In this document: positions 11,773 to 24,527 of the stretch, one piece after another
Layout: each line of letters starts with the position of its first letter
Numbering within the stretch: position 1 is the stretch's first letter
From: Xanthostigma xanthostigma
Lineage: Eukaryota; Arthropoda; Insecta; Raphidioptera; Raphidiidae
Direction of reading: 5' to 3'
DNA: 64,000 nt
Assembly: GCA_963575645.1 (NCBI GenBank)
Contig: OY754468.1
Coordinates: forward strand, 21,600,465 to 21,664,464
Made by a program: the position numbers and the translations under genes
The notes under the pieces: generated by a model
Told to the model about the DNA's origin: nothing
Seen by the model: only the letters and a program-made list of their open reading frames with translations
Databases searched by the model: none

Positions 11773-14700
11773 TTAGTTTATTCATGGTAAGTTGGGCGAA
11801 ATGGAAATTTCACTACTGATTCCAAATATATAAATACGGACGAAGCTGGACCGAACTGCTATATGGTTAAGAATAAAATCCTAATAAAATAATTGTAATA
11901 TTTAAGGGAAAACAAATTAATGTTACCGTTAACGATAATTTTATGCATATTAGGATATAATATTATGCTGATGATGATTCGATGCTATACCAGATGCTCA
12001 CTTGGACGGGAATAAGTCAGGTAAGTTGCGCCGGTATGTGTCATGGAGCGGTCGGGACGAGTTAAAATGTCAGAATCTGTATGTGGTCCCGGCAGAACCA
12101 TGTTTTGAATAATTCTAATGTGATTCCCCGCTGAGCTACATTCACATGAATATAGACACAACACTTCGTATTTATATGTATGATAAATTTTAATTTCATT
12201 TTACTATAAAATAAAATAACTCGCTGAAAATAATTTAACTGATTTATATTAAAATAAATTATAATTCGATGGTAATTTTTATTAATAACAAATTCAAATT
12301 TATCGAATTCTATTATTGAAATATCCATACCATTATACTTTATAATAATATATTCAAAACCAGATGATGAATTTACTCACAAATATTTTTAACATGTCCT
12401 TTATTTTACACTGGAAAAACAATAATATCCAACGCACACAAACATAACAAGTCGCCCCAATTGCACGGTAATCTGGATTATTGATATCAATTTCCCTAAA
12501 AGGGTCAAAATTCGATAAATAAATTGTACTGTTGTCTACTTAGAACTGATGAAAAATACATTGGCAATTGGCATCGTAATCATATATTGCCTGCTGTAGT
12601 GCCGTACATTTTGCAGATATCACCATATTTTTATTACAACTTCTAGCATTGACTCCGTACAAAATCCGTCTAATTTATCTCTGTATACCCTTCATTTTTT
12701 AATTAATTCTTTCAACTTCCCCACCACAAATTCGGTTTGTCTTTTAATCTCAATAAATCAGATAATCAGCAAGATACTGGTCAAGATCTTTACCTGATTA
12801 TCTCTTCTGTTGACACTATTATCTATATATACCGTAGTCTGCTCTTAGAATATCTCAAACATCAAAAGAGGATCATGTCTCATATCTTATCGAAATAACA
12901 ACGCGCGTGCTAATGAAAGGATTGTTGGTAAAGATTATCGGTAGCTTTATATCGGCAGAATTGATAATAACGCCAATTCAACAACATACTCTATTTAACT
13001 GACGTTAGATATTACCCGTATTACTTACGTACATTTATGTACGTGTATTCACGTAAGCTTCCTTGATTGGAATAAGCTTTTAGTGCTGTGGTATCTGATA
13101 TCGTCTTATACCTATACACAGGTTCGGTGAAATATGGAATGAGCACACGCACTCCGAAAATAACGACTATTATTTAGACGAAAAAATAACGATTTTCTGC
13201 TATTTAAGCCCAGAAAAAATAAAGTTATTCTAGATAGATTAATTAAATATCACGGTGTGTGTTTTAATCTGTAAAATATTACTGTAATTAAAACGAAATG
13301 CAACCGTATTTACATAAAAACGCAAAGAAAATACTTTACCAAAAATTATACAAACCTACACTCATAATTCTAAGTATATTTCACTGGAAATTATTACATG
13401 ATAAGAAAATTACTAGCAAAACAAATTTTAAACTTTATTAAAAGGCACTATGTTAAATGCTGCAGCTATGTGCAATCTGCAAGTTGGGACATTTAAAAAC
13501 AGAGGGAAAATAAAAATTATACTTTTATTATATTTTACATTGTAATCTGTACTTATATTATAACACGCGCATGCGTCTACACTCGTGCGATGACGTAACG
13601 GGCAAAACAAATCTTACGCAACAAACTCGTACAGATATGATGCGTTGTGGGCTCTACCACTGTTTACTCATTATTAGCGATTCACATCTGACGGTATTTT
13701 GTCACACAAATCAGTATGACCGGCTATCACTGTAATGAACGAATAGACGTTTTCACGTTTAAAAAAATGTAAAATTGAAGCTTTAAATATTGTGAGCTCT
13801 AATATTTTAATTAGAAAACCCGAAAGTTAAACCTCAAGTTGCGAACACATTCTAACGTAAAGCGGTTCAGTACCTATAAACAATAAACTTTGTCAGAACC
13901 TTTTAGCAGCCTGTTTAATTTTAAATTCGGATAAGGAAACGAAATTTTAATTACTTGTATCACATAATACATATTGTGTATATAAGAAAGGTAGACGTTG
14001 GTATTTGATATCGTCGCTAAAAACATTTAAGAAGGTGGATATATCCCATGCAACGTTTTAATTTACTTTATGCTGTTGTTAAAATACATATTTCACACAG
14101 TACAAGTTTTATGTGATTCCTAAATAAGCCGGAGCTTTAAAGCTGTTCCCTGTTAAAGCTACATTACCTGCAACTACAACGTGCTTTGTTAAAAAAAAAC
14201 TTAATTTAAAATACTGGTTGTTCAAAAAAAAAGAATGAATTACAGTTCACAAATAAATCAATAACTCATTTAAAACAACATTTGTAAATAATAAAATAGC
14301 GTCTTTAATAACAGGTCATGTATCCAGTGCGTGAATTATTATTTTATGGCGCAGTGTGACATTATGGTAAAACGAGAGCCAAGTCAGTGTTAACAAGTCA
14401 CACAAGTGATAATATAATCAGGATACAGTATTTCTTGCAAGTACCTACTATAAAATAGCTGATTTTTAGTTCATAATAAGTAGATATTTATATATCTAAC
14501 ATATATTTAATACCCTCTGTAACGCTAGCAAAGATCGGGAGTAAGACTTAAACACTACGGTGCAGTCTCACTTATAACGAGTTAAAAATTCACGTTTTCC
14601 AAATAAAATAAAATTTCCTAAGCTTTTCTTGTACTTTGGCTAATTTTCATTTCACTTTGTGAACGGAGACCCCAAATTATACATGCCTCTATTAAACAGA

Positions 14701-15736
14701 ACAGACTATACAAATATTTCAGCCTGCACCTAAGGCAATCCCGTTTTTATTTATATCTCTGGAGCGCTTAGTGAATAAACGTCGGACGTTATTTTTTATT
14801 AGATTTCTTAATGAGGGCGCGGTGTATGTACACACACATACCTAAGCGGCGTGGGTGTATGTTTGTGTGGATGTGTGGTATACCTCCGGAGGGTACAGCG
14901 TAGAGACTGTACACTACATACATACTACACACTACTACTACTAGACTGGTGTTCTGTTTTCCCCGGAGGGCTGTAATTGAAAGAAAGCACTGCAACAGAT
15001 TATGAAGTGCTGGATACAGACGGTTTTTTGTAATTCTCGAGCCAAACATAAAGTGGTCAACATGCATGTTTCCGAGCCCGTTCGAAATTCCGTAATGAAA
15101 CTTCTTTATAGACGCTGTTGGCAGAAGTAATTCCGATCGGATATGCAACCGAAGAATGGAATACAACCGCGGTACTAGTGTAGACAAGTTAGTTAATTAT
15201 CTAACAGATGGCAGAAAAAATAAATGAAAACTTGTTTTCTCTTGACGGTAAGGAATACAATAGCAGGATTATACTTATAGAGAAATTCGTTAAAAGTCAC
15301 GACAGTAAAAAATTAACGAAACAAGCTGATAGAAAAGAAGTGCTTCTTTGTTACCTTGTCTAACAAAAAAGAAAATTAAAAGCAAAGAGAATTTTATTCT
15401 TCGAATTCGCAAAGCAATATGTTGTCATTAAAAAATATTTTCAAACAGCAATTAATCACAATCACAAGTCGTTATTGTGATTTTTTTTTAATGTCCTGAC
15501 CCCTTTCTGGCACATTTTGATGACAGGGTTCCACCTGTATCATATTACATTCTCACAATAATTTATTCCAAGTGTCAGCGTTTCCCAAACCACAAGCAGC
15601 AAACCTTAATTTTTTAGTGACATTAATAATAATCCTATCGAAAAAGAACGATTTTTTGTACCCATATCGTTTGCAACAAAAGATATTACAAATAAGGTTA
15701 AGACTTGTTACAAAGAAGTTTCACTTGCACGTATTA
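11773..15736. other. Non-coding stretch
   Basis: No recognisable gene or element ends. The longest frame, 132 codons on the minus strand at 14789-15187, crosses low-complexity TGTG/ACAC-rich sequence, has no known domain, and I do not call it a gene. An 88-codon minus frame at 12062 is AT-rich noise. Confidence 0.45.
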
Positions 15737-16184
15737 AGGCTACTGCACACGGGGCTGGTTTTGTCGCTGGAATCGTTGCTTTGACTTGCGCTGGCTAGCT
15801 CGCTGACTATATGAGGATGGAAATGACGTGACCGCGGTCTCGCGTGCATGGTCACAAGATTTCAAAATTAGAACCGGGGCTATTTTTCGTGCTTGTTTGT
15901 CTGCTTGTTTTAACCAAGAACCAATCAGGAAACAGTATTTTGTTATGTAGGCGAAGTGAGCAAACGCTCGCAAACAAACATGGCGTCATAGTGTGTGTTC
16001 TGTTCAGAGACAATAAACGTTCACTTTGGTTATTCGAACCCATCTACAAAACTAGCTTCAATACACGCATCGTGTGAAGAGAACACATAAAATCCATCAG
16101 GCAATCCAGCACTCCAGCATGCTTGACATCTAGCGGTCAAATTTAGGAAGGTATCTAGCGCCAAAACCAGCATGGTGTGTAGCT
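15737..16184. mobile_element. PIF/Harbinger-type MITE, family A copy 2
   Basis: It begins right after TTA with AGGCTACTGCACACGGGGCT and closes with the diverged mirror AAAACCAGCATGGTGTGTAGCT. A TTA also follows two bases beyond the right end. The interior carries AACCAATCAGGAAACAGTAT and AAACATGGCGTCAT, as in the other copies. Small frames on both strands here are shadows of the repeat. Confidence 0.72.
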
Positions 16185-16208
16185 AATTAGCTATCTTAAC
16201 CTTCACTA

Positions 16209-16357
16209 GGGAGCCATTCAAGTATTACACGTGGGCGCAAAAGGGGGGTTGAGGTATTTGCTTAGCTTATTTTGCTTACTTACAATGCTTCCATTTGCTG
16301 ACAGGGGAGGGGTCAAAAATTACTAAAATTCTGCTTACGTAATACTTGAATGGCCCC
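16209..16357 (+). mobile_element. Short MITE, family B copy 1
   Basis: A 149-bp unit whose ends are inverted repeats: left GGGAGCCATTCAAGTATTAC, right GTAATACTTGAATGGCCCC. The right interior (TTGCTGACAGGGGAGGGGTC then ATTACTAAAATTCTGC) matches the copy at 44244 in the opposite orientation. The flanks CACTA/TAGTG extend the palindrome. Confidence 0.78.
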
Positions 16358-16828
16358 TAGTGTGCACAATTTCGTTTATAAGAACTGGCTTGAATTTGTT
16401 CATCCACTGTAACTGAGCAGAAAGTTTTTTTGGAGATGTCATCGAGTAATGGGATTGAGGAGTTAGTAAAAAAAACGTTCCAGAAGCACTGGGCCACATA
16501 TGAAATATGTACAATCATGTATAATCTGTGCTTCTGGGCATTTTAACAATGTAGGCAAACTACATCGTATATACATACTGCCGCACCAGTATCTATATTG
16601 TATTTGTTCCATATACAGAGGCCGTACGTATACATAAGTTATGATTCTATATGCATTATACAGCAGCGTATAATCTGTGATTGCGGCCATCTGAACAATG
16701 AACGCGAAGGTAACGTGTCTATGCTCTTGCATTTACTTCTCTTACCTACATTGTGTCTCTGCGGAGCTTCCTGGAGCTATACATATATGCATAAGCCATG
16801 CACATTGCACATAGTGCATCTTCACTGC
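16358..16828. other. Non-coding stretch
   Basis: A 105-codon plus frame and an overlapping 89-codon minus frame lie here. Neither has a recognisable domain, and both cover short tandem-like TATAC/TGCAT patches. No element boundary was seen. Confidence 0.4.
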
Positions 16829-16830
16829 TA

Positions 16831-16962
16831 TTCTGTATGGTCAATGAATAAATTTATAGTGCTCTTAATTTTTTGTCACTTTCTAACAAATTTAACATCA
16901 CACAAGTTAAAGTGACACAGAAATTTAACAGCTCTGTTAATTTTAACACTGACCATACAGAA
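16831..16962. mobile_element. TA-flanked MITE (Tc1/mariner-like)
   Basis: TTCTGTATGGTCA at 16831 is mirrored by TGACCATACAGAA ending at 16962, and TA flanks both ends, as in Tc1/mariner insertions. Similarity between the arms extends inward about 60 bases (TTTTTGTCACTTT versus AAAGTGACACAGAAA). The whole unit folds on itself and codes for nothing. Confidence 0.7.
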
Positions 16963-16964
16963 TA

Positions 16965-17961
16965 ACATTCATTCCCTTGAGATGATTCAAGGTGGGCAGT
17001 TTTTTCCAGAACAAATTTCCCGGTTTTCTAGGTGATTTTTTAGTTTTTTTTTTCGCTGACATTTCGTACAGAACAAATATCTACAGAATTCATGTTTATG
17101 TTAAAAAAAATGGCTGATCAAATTAATTATGCAGCTGTGTGCAATGAATTTGTAAGACTTAGGCGCTAAATATTAAAGTATTGGTCGACCAAAATTTGTT
17201 TAATGTGGGTACGGAACCCTCAGTGCCCGACTCCAATTCACACTTATAGCCGTTCTTTTTTTAACAAAAACCCCTGACGTACCAGAATTTTCTTAATATC
17301 CCTGACCAGTAAAATTTTCCCTGACATTCCAGGTTTTCCAGAAACATACAATATATATGTCTGCGATTAAAAAGCAAAATCATTTATTCATATCTTTGAT
17401 TAACGTGTGATAATCTTCAAATAAATTCATTTACGTTAAAATTTTTAGTACTTTTTCTACACAACACCGATCTTTTTGTCTATAGTTTCAAAGACCAAAA
17501 AGTGAATTTTATAGGGTTCTAGTCGTTGATCTATCAAAAATGAATCATGAGTGTAGATATTTTCAAAACGAATCATTTGCACTGAATCGATAGTTTCGCC
17601 ACTTCTTCGCTGCACGTTTTATTATCTGGAATTAAGTGCAACGATGTAGGTACCTAAACTAATGAAAAACTAGAGACTGCACGTGACTCAGAGTAAAATC
17701 TTAAACCAATGAAAACAGTCAACATCGGCTACAATTTAACTTGCTTGTAACTACAATTTAAATTAAATTATTACTGAACCTTGTCCGTATTTAATTAAAT
17801 CATTAAGTAATGAAGTGTCACACAATGGTAGAGATACAATTTGGAGAGCCCCAATATATTTCATTCAAAATTTTAATTACGAGTAAAAATTTAACTTCTG
17901 ATGAAAACTGTACAATTTTCAATTTGACAACTAAGTTCACAGATAGCAAATATGACAAAAC
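16965..17961. other. Non-coding stretch with a dispersed-repeat fragment
   Basis: Near 17205-17240, GGTACGGAACCCTCAGTGCC resembles the better-preserved repeat end at 23432. Near 17300-17345 is CCCTGACATTCCAGGTTTTC, a phrase repeated in degenerate form at 17010-17060. Frames of 75-90 codons around 17810-18118 overlap on both strands and run into family C; none is convincing. Confidence 0.45.
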
Positions 17962-18650
17962 TTTTGACGTGATAACGTCTTATAAATTGATGAAAACACC
18001 AGCTGCACGCACGAAAAAGTGTAACGCCGTAACGTTCCGCCTGACCCTGTGCATGCAAGCGAGAGCGCATTATAAGCGATAGAGAAGCACGATCGGCGTC
18101 GGCTTGTACGCATTTCACTCTTCTCGCGTGACGTCAGAGAGTAGTGTGCGTTCAACATTTTTTTCGGCTGTTCCAGCGAAAGCTACATCTGACAGATGGC
18201 CTTTGTTTTATAAACCGTGGAAATTAAGACTTAAAATCAAGATATCTAATAAAAATGTCATAAATTATCGAATTTTTAAAGCAATTTTTCAGATAATACA
18301 TCGTTATTTGTTCGTTTTTGTACGGATATTTTTTGTGTCATATAATTATTACCGATTCATCCAAGCCAAAGTATAACTGAACGCACGATAATGGATCTGC
18401 ATTTCATAACAGCAGATAAATTATACGGTTTGTTAACAAATATATAATATATATACATTCTTTTAAATGTATTTTATAATTGCTTAAAAATATGTATTTT
18501 GCTTTGGTTGATCAAATTATTAGTCGGTAAAAATATAGTTTGACAGCTACTAAAATTTAGGTTATGTATTATTAAATATGATTTTCGAGCGGAATACGTT
18601 ATCACGTAAAACTATCGTCCGTAAACCGACTTTACAGACAACCAATTTTT
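17962..18650 (+). mobile_element. Family C repeat, copy 1
   Basis: Two blocks match 50470-51476 in the opposite orientation. One is the GACGTGATAACGTCTTATAA end followed by CAGCTGCACGCACGAAAAAG and CGTTCCGCCTGACCCTG. The other is ACGTTATCACGTAAAACTAT followed by CGTCCGTAAACCGACTTTAC. CGTGATAACGT near both ends is an imperfect inverted repeat, but similarity between copies runs about 40 bases past it on the right, so true ends are unresolved. The copies differ in the middle. No transposase is visible; small frames here are incidental. Confidence 0.65.
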
Positions 18651-19425
18651 TTACCAGCAAGAAAAAGCTCCTTGGCAATTATAGGATTTCTACAAAGCAA
18701 AATACTACAGTAACTATTTTCTTATTAAGAGATAACAAAACTTACAATCAGTATCGAAAATCGACTAATCAATGGACACAGACGGCCGTAGCAGACGTAC
18801 AAGTTTTTTTGCAATTATATAAACTTTTCAGCCACAGTGTACTTTGTATAGTATATACAAAGTGGAACAAAAATGTAACATTTGATATATTCATTTTTAA
18901 TTTACGTCTTTCAGTCTGTTGTATGACAAATTACATTTTATAACTAGCCGCTACCCGCTGTTCCGTGACAGCGACTTTACTTAACCTTACTTCCGTCCGA
19001 AAAAGTTCCGAGTTACACTAAAATCGCGCATAAAAAAATTAAACTTGTTATTTCTTTTGAATGTAGCTCACAGAAACCAAAAACAAAGCTAGTGTTAAAA
19101 AAGCCACATGTTTTGTGTACAATTTTGCAAGTTTCCCGCGCGCCAATTTGTATAAACAAAGACAAATCCGTACTGTTGTGTAAGTTCGAACCGTGCAAAA
19201 AGAAAATTCACAATACTAAAAACTGTATAGGGACAGTGCGACTCGATATATAGATAGACAAGTTAGAGAGTTGGTGATGAATTCAGTAGCAGATATAATG
19301 GAAAAGCGGTGAAGATAGTAATTAGGTCAGCACTAACTCTGGGCACGTCGCTCCGGTCATTTGTCGACTCTTCCATGCCGCACCGACACGATTTATTCTT
19401 TATATCCCCTCTGACTACCGACCGA
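18651..19425. other. Non-coding stretch
   Basis: A 121-codon frame starting at 18578 begins inside family C and runs to 18943. It has no recognisable domain and is probably chance in AT-rich DNA. Nothing else is seen. Confidence 0.4.
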
Positions 19426-19433
19426 CTGTGTAT

Positions 19434-20051
19434 TAGTGATGTAACGAATATTCGCATATTTTTTAACAGCGGCATTCGCAAAAATTCACGCGAATATTTT
19501 GCGAATATCATTTTTTCATTAAATGTGAAAATAATATTAAGTGAAAAAATATTATGAAAAAACTTATCTCTAGGAAGCTATGACTGTGATCCTTGATTAT
19601 AATAATAATAAATTTATTTCAATAAATATAGTACAGTTAATACATAAATCGCTATCTTATGTTTGAAATTGATCCACCCAACTTGGCATAGCCAATGCAT
19701 TGATAACTATGTTTGGATGAAGAACTTCTTCGTGGCATAGGATCAAAAACAAAAGCAATACTACAAAAATATTTGTCGTAACGCCAGCATAACAAATGCA
19801 ATTTCTACCATAGTATTGCTTTTGTTTCTGATCCTACGACACGAAGAAGTTCTTCATCCAAACTTCATAGTAAAAAAGATTAATTTCTCGGCAATTTTAA
19901 GAGAAAAGTTTTTTTTCTTATTTCCTTTTTTTAAAAATTAAATTAAGAAATTAATAGTTTTTAGCTAAGGTAACTTTGCAATAAAAACTGACGGCAGATA
20001 TTCTAATTCTCATTCGCGAATGTCAAAAAATTGACATTCGTTACATCACTA
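19434..20051. mobile_element. hAT-type MITE with 8-bp target duplication
   Basis: The ends are TAGTGATGTAACGAATATTC and its mirror GACATTCGTTACATCACTA. Flanks are CTGTGTAT (19426-19433) and ATGTGTAT (20052-20059), seven of eight bases equal, as expected for hAT. Sub-terminal GCGAATAT/ATTCGCG patches repeat near both ends. No transposase. A separate hairpin lies inside at 19711-19863. Confidence 0.8.
19711..19863. repeat. Hairpin nested in the hAT MITE
   Basis: GTTTGGATGAAGAACTTCTT at 19711 is mirrored by AAGAAGTTCTTCATCCAAAC ending at 19863. The arms are about 55 bp with a few mismatches (CGTGGCATAGGATC versus GATCCTACGACACG), enclosing a loop of about 45 bp. It looks like an insertion of a smaller palindromic repeat. 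Confidence 0.82.
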
Positions 20052-20059
20052 ATGTGTAT

Positions 20060-23040
20060 GTTTGATACAAGCTGTTTCCGTACTCCGTCTCTATAAATGT
20101 TACAAAACTCTCTACTTCTCTTTTTCTATCTGCAATCATAATTTCCGCAAACACTGTATTAAAAATCCTATAATAAAATCCAGATATTTAATCACAATTA
20201 CTGACTTTGACGTTTTACCTGCTCTGGAAATTTATCATCTACTACACCTGCGATTATTTTATTAATAAGAAGTGTTTGGAAATAGGAGACTCCACATCAA
20301 ATACAGTGAAACCGCAGTCTGACCAAGTTATGTAACTAAGGTGACTTAATTTATAAAGACGACAGAGTCATGGAGTTAAAGGTACTTTGTGTGGTCCCTT
20401 GCAATAGTGCCTAAGAAAAAAGTACGTGTCGTGGGACACCGAAGTTAAGCTTCTTATGTATAAATTATATAAGAACAGAGGTTTATTCAATATTATTGGT
20501 ATAATAATTCTAAATGTATAGAAATCGATTTTGTAAGTGTTTTTAGTTATACATTTTTTTACAAAACAATGAGAAAACCAATTAGGCCTGGGTGTATCTG
20601 TACACTGTGCGTCGTGCAAAGTCAAAAGTCGAATGACTTGTCGCCTGTTTCAAGAATTCATGTCAACCGTCAACCGACCAATCATATTATACTCGTTCGA
20701 ATGTAATTATAAGACTATGACACGTAAAGCAACAAAGACATGGGGTCGGAGAGGGGATACATTCTGAACATTCTTTGCCGTTACACATTTTTGTATACAC
20801 AATTTTTGTTTCATCGAGCATAAAAAGTTTCCCTTAAAAAATCTCTTTAAAGATCACTTAAAAATGCATCATTTGAAAGAATCATTAAAAGAAGCAGAAG
20901 TTTTAAAATTCTAGAAAACTTTTCGAAGAATTCCTATACACTACAAATGTATATATCTAATGCATGTAGGGTAATATACCTATAGTGACGGTAAATTCAC
21001 ATATCTATGTATGACTACATACAGGTTACAAGGAACTATAATGAACTCTAATCCCATCAAAGGTGGCTGGGACTTCGATGCTGCGTCATCAGCCCCGTTA
21101 GGTGGATACAATCGCTTGATAATTAAACGTTTCCGCCAACTTCGTCCCAGCGTTCGCGCGCTGGGATGTCTATTTAGGTAGGATGGCGCTGTCACCCCTA
21201 CAATGACGTACCAAAATGGCACAACCAGGGGCTGATTAGGCTCTCTGGTGCTCTAGAAATTTCCAGAAGAGCTGGTTTGGGTTGGACCGGGTCGCAAATT
21301 GATATGACTTGGACCAACCTTTTTTAAAAACATTTTTCCGTTTCATAAAAACATAAAATAAAGAAAATCTTTATTTTTCTATTGAACTGTAAATAGACTT
21401 ATTTCTCAAAGCGAAGACCTGGTGATAATTTGCTGGTCTACTCCTTGGTATGCTGGTTCACTAAAATCGATCTCATATTTTGAAAAAACAAAGGACCTTG
21501 TTATTATTAACTTTTGGTCGCATTCAAAATCAATCATAACCGAGTAATATTTTATCAATCCTTAAGTATTATACGTTTAAAACACCTGGAAACACTGAAT
21601 TTTCGTCAATTACAAAATAAAATTAAATATTTCGTACAACCTCCATCTTTGTTTAAATCCGACACTTTAATGACTGTAATTAATTTTTGACATCAATTTA
21701 AAATATACTGTCTTTATGAGACGTATAACATTAGTAGCTAATAAGTAAAGCATCATTCTGAAACATTCTTTTAACAATTTCCTGTATATAGTCGACAGCA
21801 GATCTATTTTACTAGAAATACCGGTTATAGTCCAATTATTATTATTGGTTTTAATAATCATTGGCCATATCTACTATTGTCCTAATGGCATTTTTTGTCG
21901 TTAAAGAACAATTACCCAATTTACAGTATCGCAATAATTAATTATTACCAGGAAAACACAAATATTTTCATTTTTATAATTTCATAACGACCAAACATAT
22001 TAACAAGAAGATGAGGATTGTGTGTCAAAGAGATATTTGGAACTTGGCTTCCTGTTATTACATAAACTGTTTAAGCAAGATTATTTTTTATACAGCCCTG
22101 ACGAAAAAGGAGCAAATAAATTCGTTGAATGAAATAATTAGTAAACACAACCAATAAGTTGTTCAATGTAACTTTACTTTAGTTAGAAAATTTACGATGG
22201 TTCGAATGTTAGTTATAATCTCTTTGAAAAAAATGTAGTTTTTTGTACGATAAATAAATTGACAATATTCTGGTTGTACGTCACTGGTAACGCAAACTAC
22301 CCTTTTCAATATCAGAAGTTTTAGTCTCGTGTAGCTCTCTGATGAATGCATGATTGTGTTGTAAAATTCAACAACGATCGGAGCTGCAAAGCCCTACAGG
22401 TATTGGAACTGACAAGCAGGAAATTAGCTTTTTTATGTCCTATGGAGTCCCATTTTACCTGTTCAATGGGTACATAGGTATGCGTCGACATACAAACACC
22501 CGAGATGTGTTCTGCATACCTCCTATGGACGATATTATAATTTTAGCCGGGAATGTTTTTAACAAACGATTTTAGTGACGAACAGTCAGCAAAAAAAAGG
22601 TTTTTAATACCGACTGCAATCAACTATATAGTCAAAAGTTACGTATTCAATTGATTTTCAAATTAGTCTTTGGATGAAAAATATTATATTATTATTGTAA
22701 CAAAAAAAGTTGGCAAAATGATAATTGTCTTAAATATATGACTTAATTTTTTACTCATCAGATTTACATTTTATTGCAAGAATAAGTTTTTAAACAACAC
22801 AAGATTTGTTAATGAAAATACAAAAAAATATTATCTTTGAGATGAACCACAGATTAACATTTAGTAGGTACGTTCATTTATTCCAACCTCCAGTATCAAC
22901 TTCAAAAATTAACCCCGATAGTAACTCTGAGGGTCCAGTGGACTCCATAACTTCAATCGTCCTCTACATCGATCCTTAAAAGGAAGAAAGGAACCCTTAT
23001 AGGATCCCTTTGTTGTCCGTCTATCTGTCTGTCAAGACTT
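20060..23040. other. Non-coding stretch
   Basis: GC content rises locally at 20985-21300, where an 80-codon minus frame occurs; it matches no domain I know and is probably an unclassified repeat. The remainder is AT-rich with no recognisable element ends or genes. Confidence 0.4.
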
Positions 23041-23047
23041 CTGGGAA

Positions 23048-23470
23048 TCAAAACCTATACGGTACTTCCTGTTGACCTAGAATCATGAAATTTGGCAAGA
23101 AGCAATCACAAAAAAATAATGTTTTTAATCTGCAACAACATGCTGCACACATACACAGTAACAGTTCTAATACAAAACAAGCGTCCCCTACCGGTGCGTT
23201 TATACAGCACAACTCTCGCATACAACACGGTGCGATAACTAGGCTTTCAGGTATAGCCACGCGTTATAATACAGTTCAGTAGTTCATCTGAAATCATTGC
23301 AATTACGCGCTTAGTTGGCAAACCATGACCGCGACTTTTGTTGATGAACAGTTTTTCAACGGTTAAACAGGAAAAATCTTCGAGACTTGATTCCCGTGAT
23401 GGACGAACTATTTACATACCTACAAGTTTTTACGGAACCCTCGGTGCGCGAGTCCGACTTTTTTTTGATT
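23048..23470 (+). repeat. Dispersed insect repeat ending in CGGAACCCTCGGTGCGCG
   Basis: Starts near CGGTACTTCCTGTTGACC with TAGAATCATGAAATTTGGCA and ends near 23432-23459 with ACGGAACCCTCGGTGCGCG plus AGTCCGACTT and a T-rich tract. From memory these phrases belong to a very abundant repeat of lepidopteran genomes; I cannot check this here. A diverged copy of the end is at 17205. The interior frames (65-70 codons on both strands) are shadows. Confidence 0.5.
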
Positions 23471-24279
23471 TCCAGTTTATGGGATTTTCGAAGTCTTAAA
23501 AAAGGTAACACGGCATGCAGAATTTTACATATAAGTATACGTGGTACGCAAATGACAAAATAAGTCCCCCTTAGGTTAAATATTGGAATGTAGTTTGCAC
23601 TACAATGTTTTTTTGGGAATTAGCGCTGATGACCTCAGGTGTTGAGCGTCTATAATCTATCTTGACAAAACCAGTTAAAATATTTACGACAACGTGAGAA
23701 TTAATTTATTTAGTTCAAATAAACAAATATGATTTGCATAAGAAATACAAAAATCATTCTCAAACTGCATCGCGTTTAGCATGCAATCTCAAATTGCTAC
23801 TGCGATTTTTGCAGACTGCTTTTGTTTAAAACACCCTTAAGGACGCGCCAGTACAGTTACACAAGCATGGTAAATCGACAAAAAAGGTAAAAATGAAGAC
23901 GATGATCACGGCCAACTATAATACCTGTCCGTAGATAATTTGAGCGAGGTCCAGCACGTTGTTCGTGGCAACACGCTAACGCAGGGCTCCAATTACCTAC
24001 CTGTGGTACCTATAATATAGGCCCAACTTTAGCCTACATAACGCCACATCGCTAGACGTTCAGTGCTAGCACTAAACCTGCCAACCATTGTATTCCCACG
24101 CCATGGTGTACGACGATACCCAAGTAACTATACAGGCTGCCCCAAAATCGACGCCGAAGATCTTACTGGCATATCTATACCAGAGAGGTAAAGTTTGGAT
24201 GTAGGAGGTAATCTCAAAAACTACTCATAATATTATTATTTTTTCACAATACTTAATGGACCTTCAGGATGGACACAGG
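23471..24279. other. Non-coding stretch
   Basis: No supported gene. Unlike the rest, 23930-24180 is rather GC-balanced, but without long frames or known motifs. Confidence 0.4.
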
Positions 24280-24341
24280 CGAAAAGCGTTTTTATTTTAA
24301 CGCGATAATATATTATCGCGTTAAAATAAAAACGCTTTTCG
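24280..24341. repeat. 62-bp perfect palindrome
   Basis: The 31 bases from 24280 (CGAAAAGCGTTTTTATTTTA, then ACGCGATAATA) are followed at once by their exact reverse complement, with no loop. Such a sequence can extrude as a cruciform and is hard to clone or sequence, so it may also mark an assembly artefact or the centre of a collapsed inverted repeat. Confidence 0.95.
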
Positions 24342-24351
24342 TGGATACCAA

Positions 24352-24420
24352 TTTTGCAAAGTCGACAAAAAACGGTTGCAATCTACAAATTCGGGCGAAA
24401 CCGGACCGGGCCGCTCTTGC
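24352..24420 (+). repeat. Dispersed repeat tail (CCGGACCGGGCCGCT family), copy 1
   Basis: ACGGTTGCAATCTACAAATT followed by CGGGCGAAACCGGACCGGGC closely matches 54296-54366. Degenerate pieces occur at 27413-27437 (reverse) and 27852-27893. It is probably the 3' end of a non-LTR element; family not determined. Confidence 0.65.
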
Positions 24421-24527
24421 CTTCAATCTGTAGCCAAGCACGAGATTATACAATTATTTATTTTATATAAAATGCATAAAGCATTTTACAAAAATTTAAC
24501 TAATTCAAATTATTGCAATTAGCGGGT
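24421..24527. other. Short AT-rich spacer before the Gypsy remnant
   Basis: No motif recognised. Confidence 0.4.

Noticed and set aside
14789..15187. 132-codon minus-strand frame as a gene
   Set aside because: It crosses simple TGTG-rich sequence, has no domain and no clear splice or start context.
18578..18943. 121-codon frame
   Set aside because: Begins in a family C repeat end and continues into AT-rich sequence; no domain.
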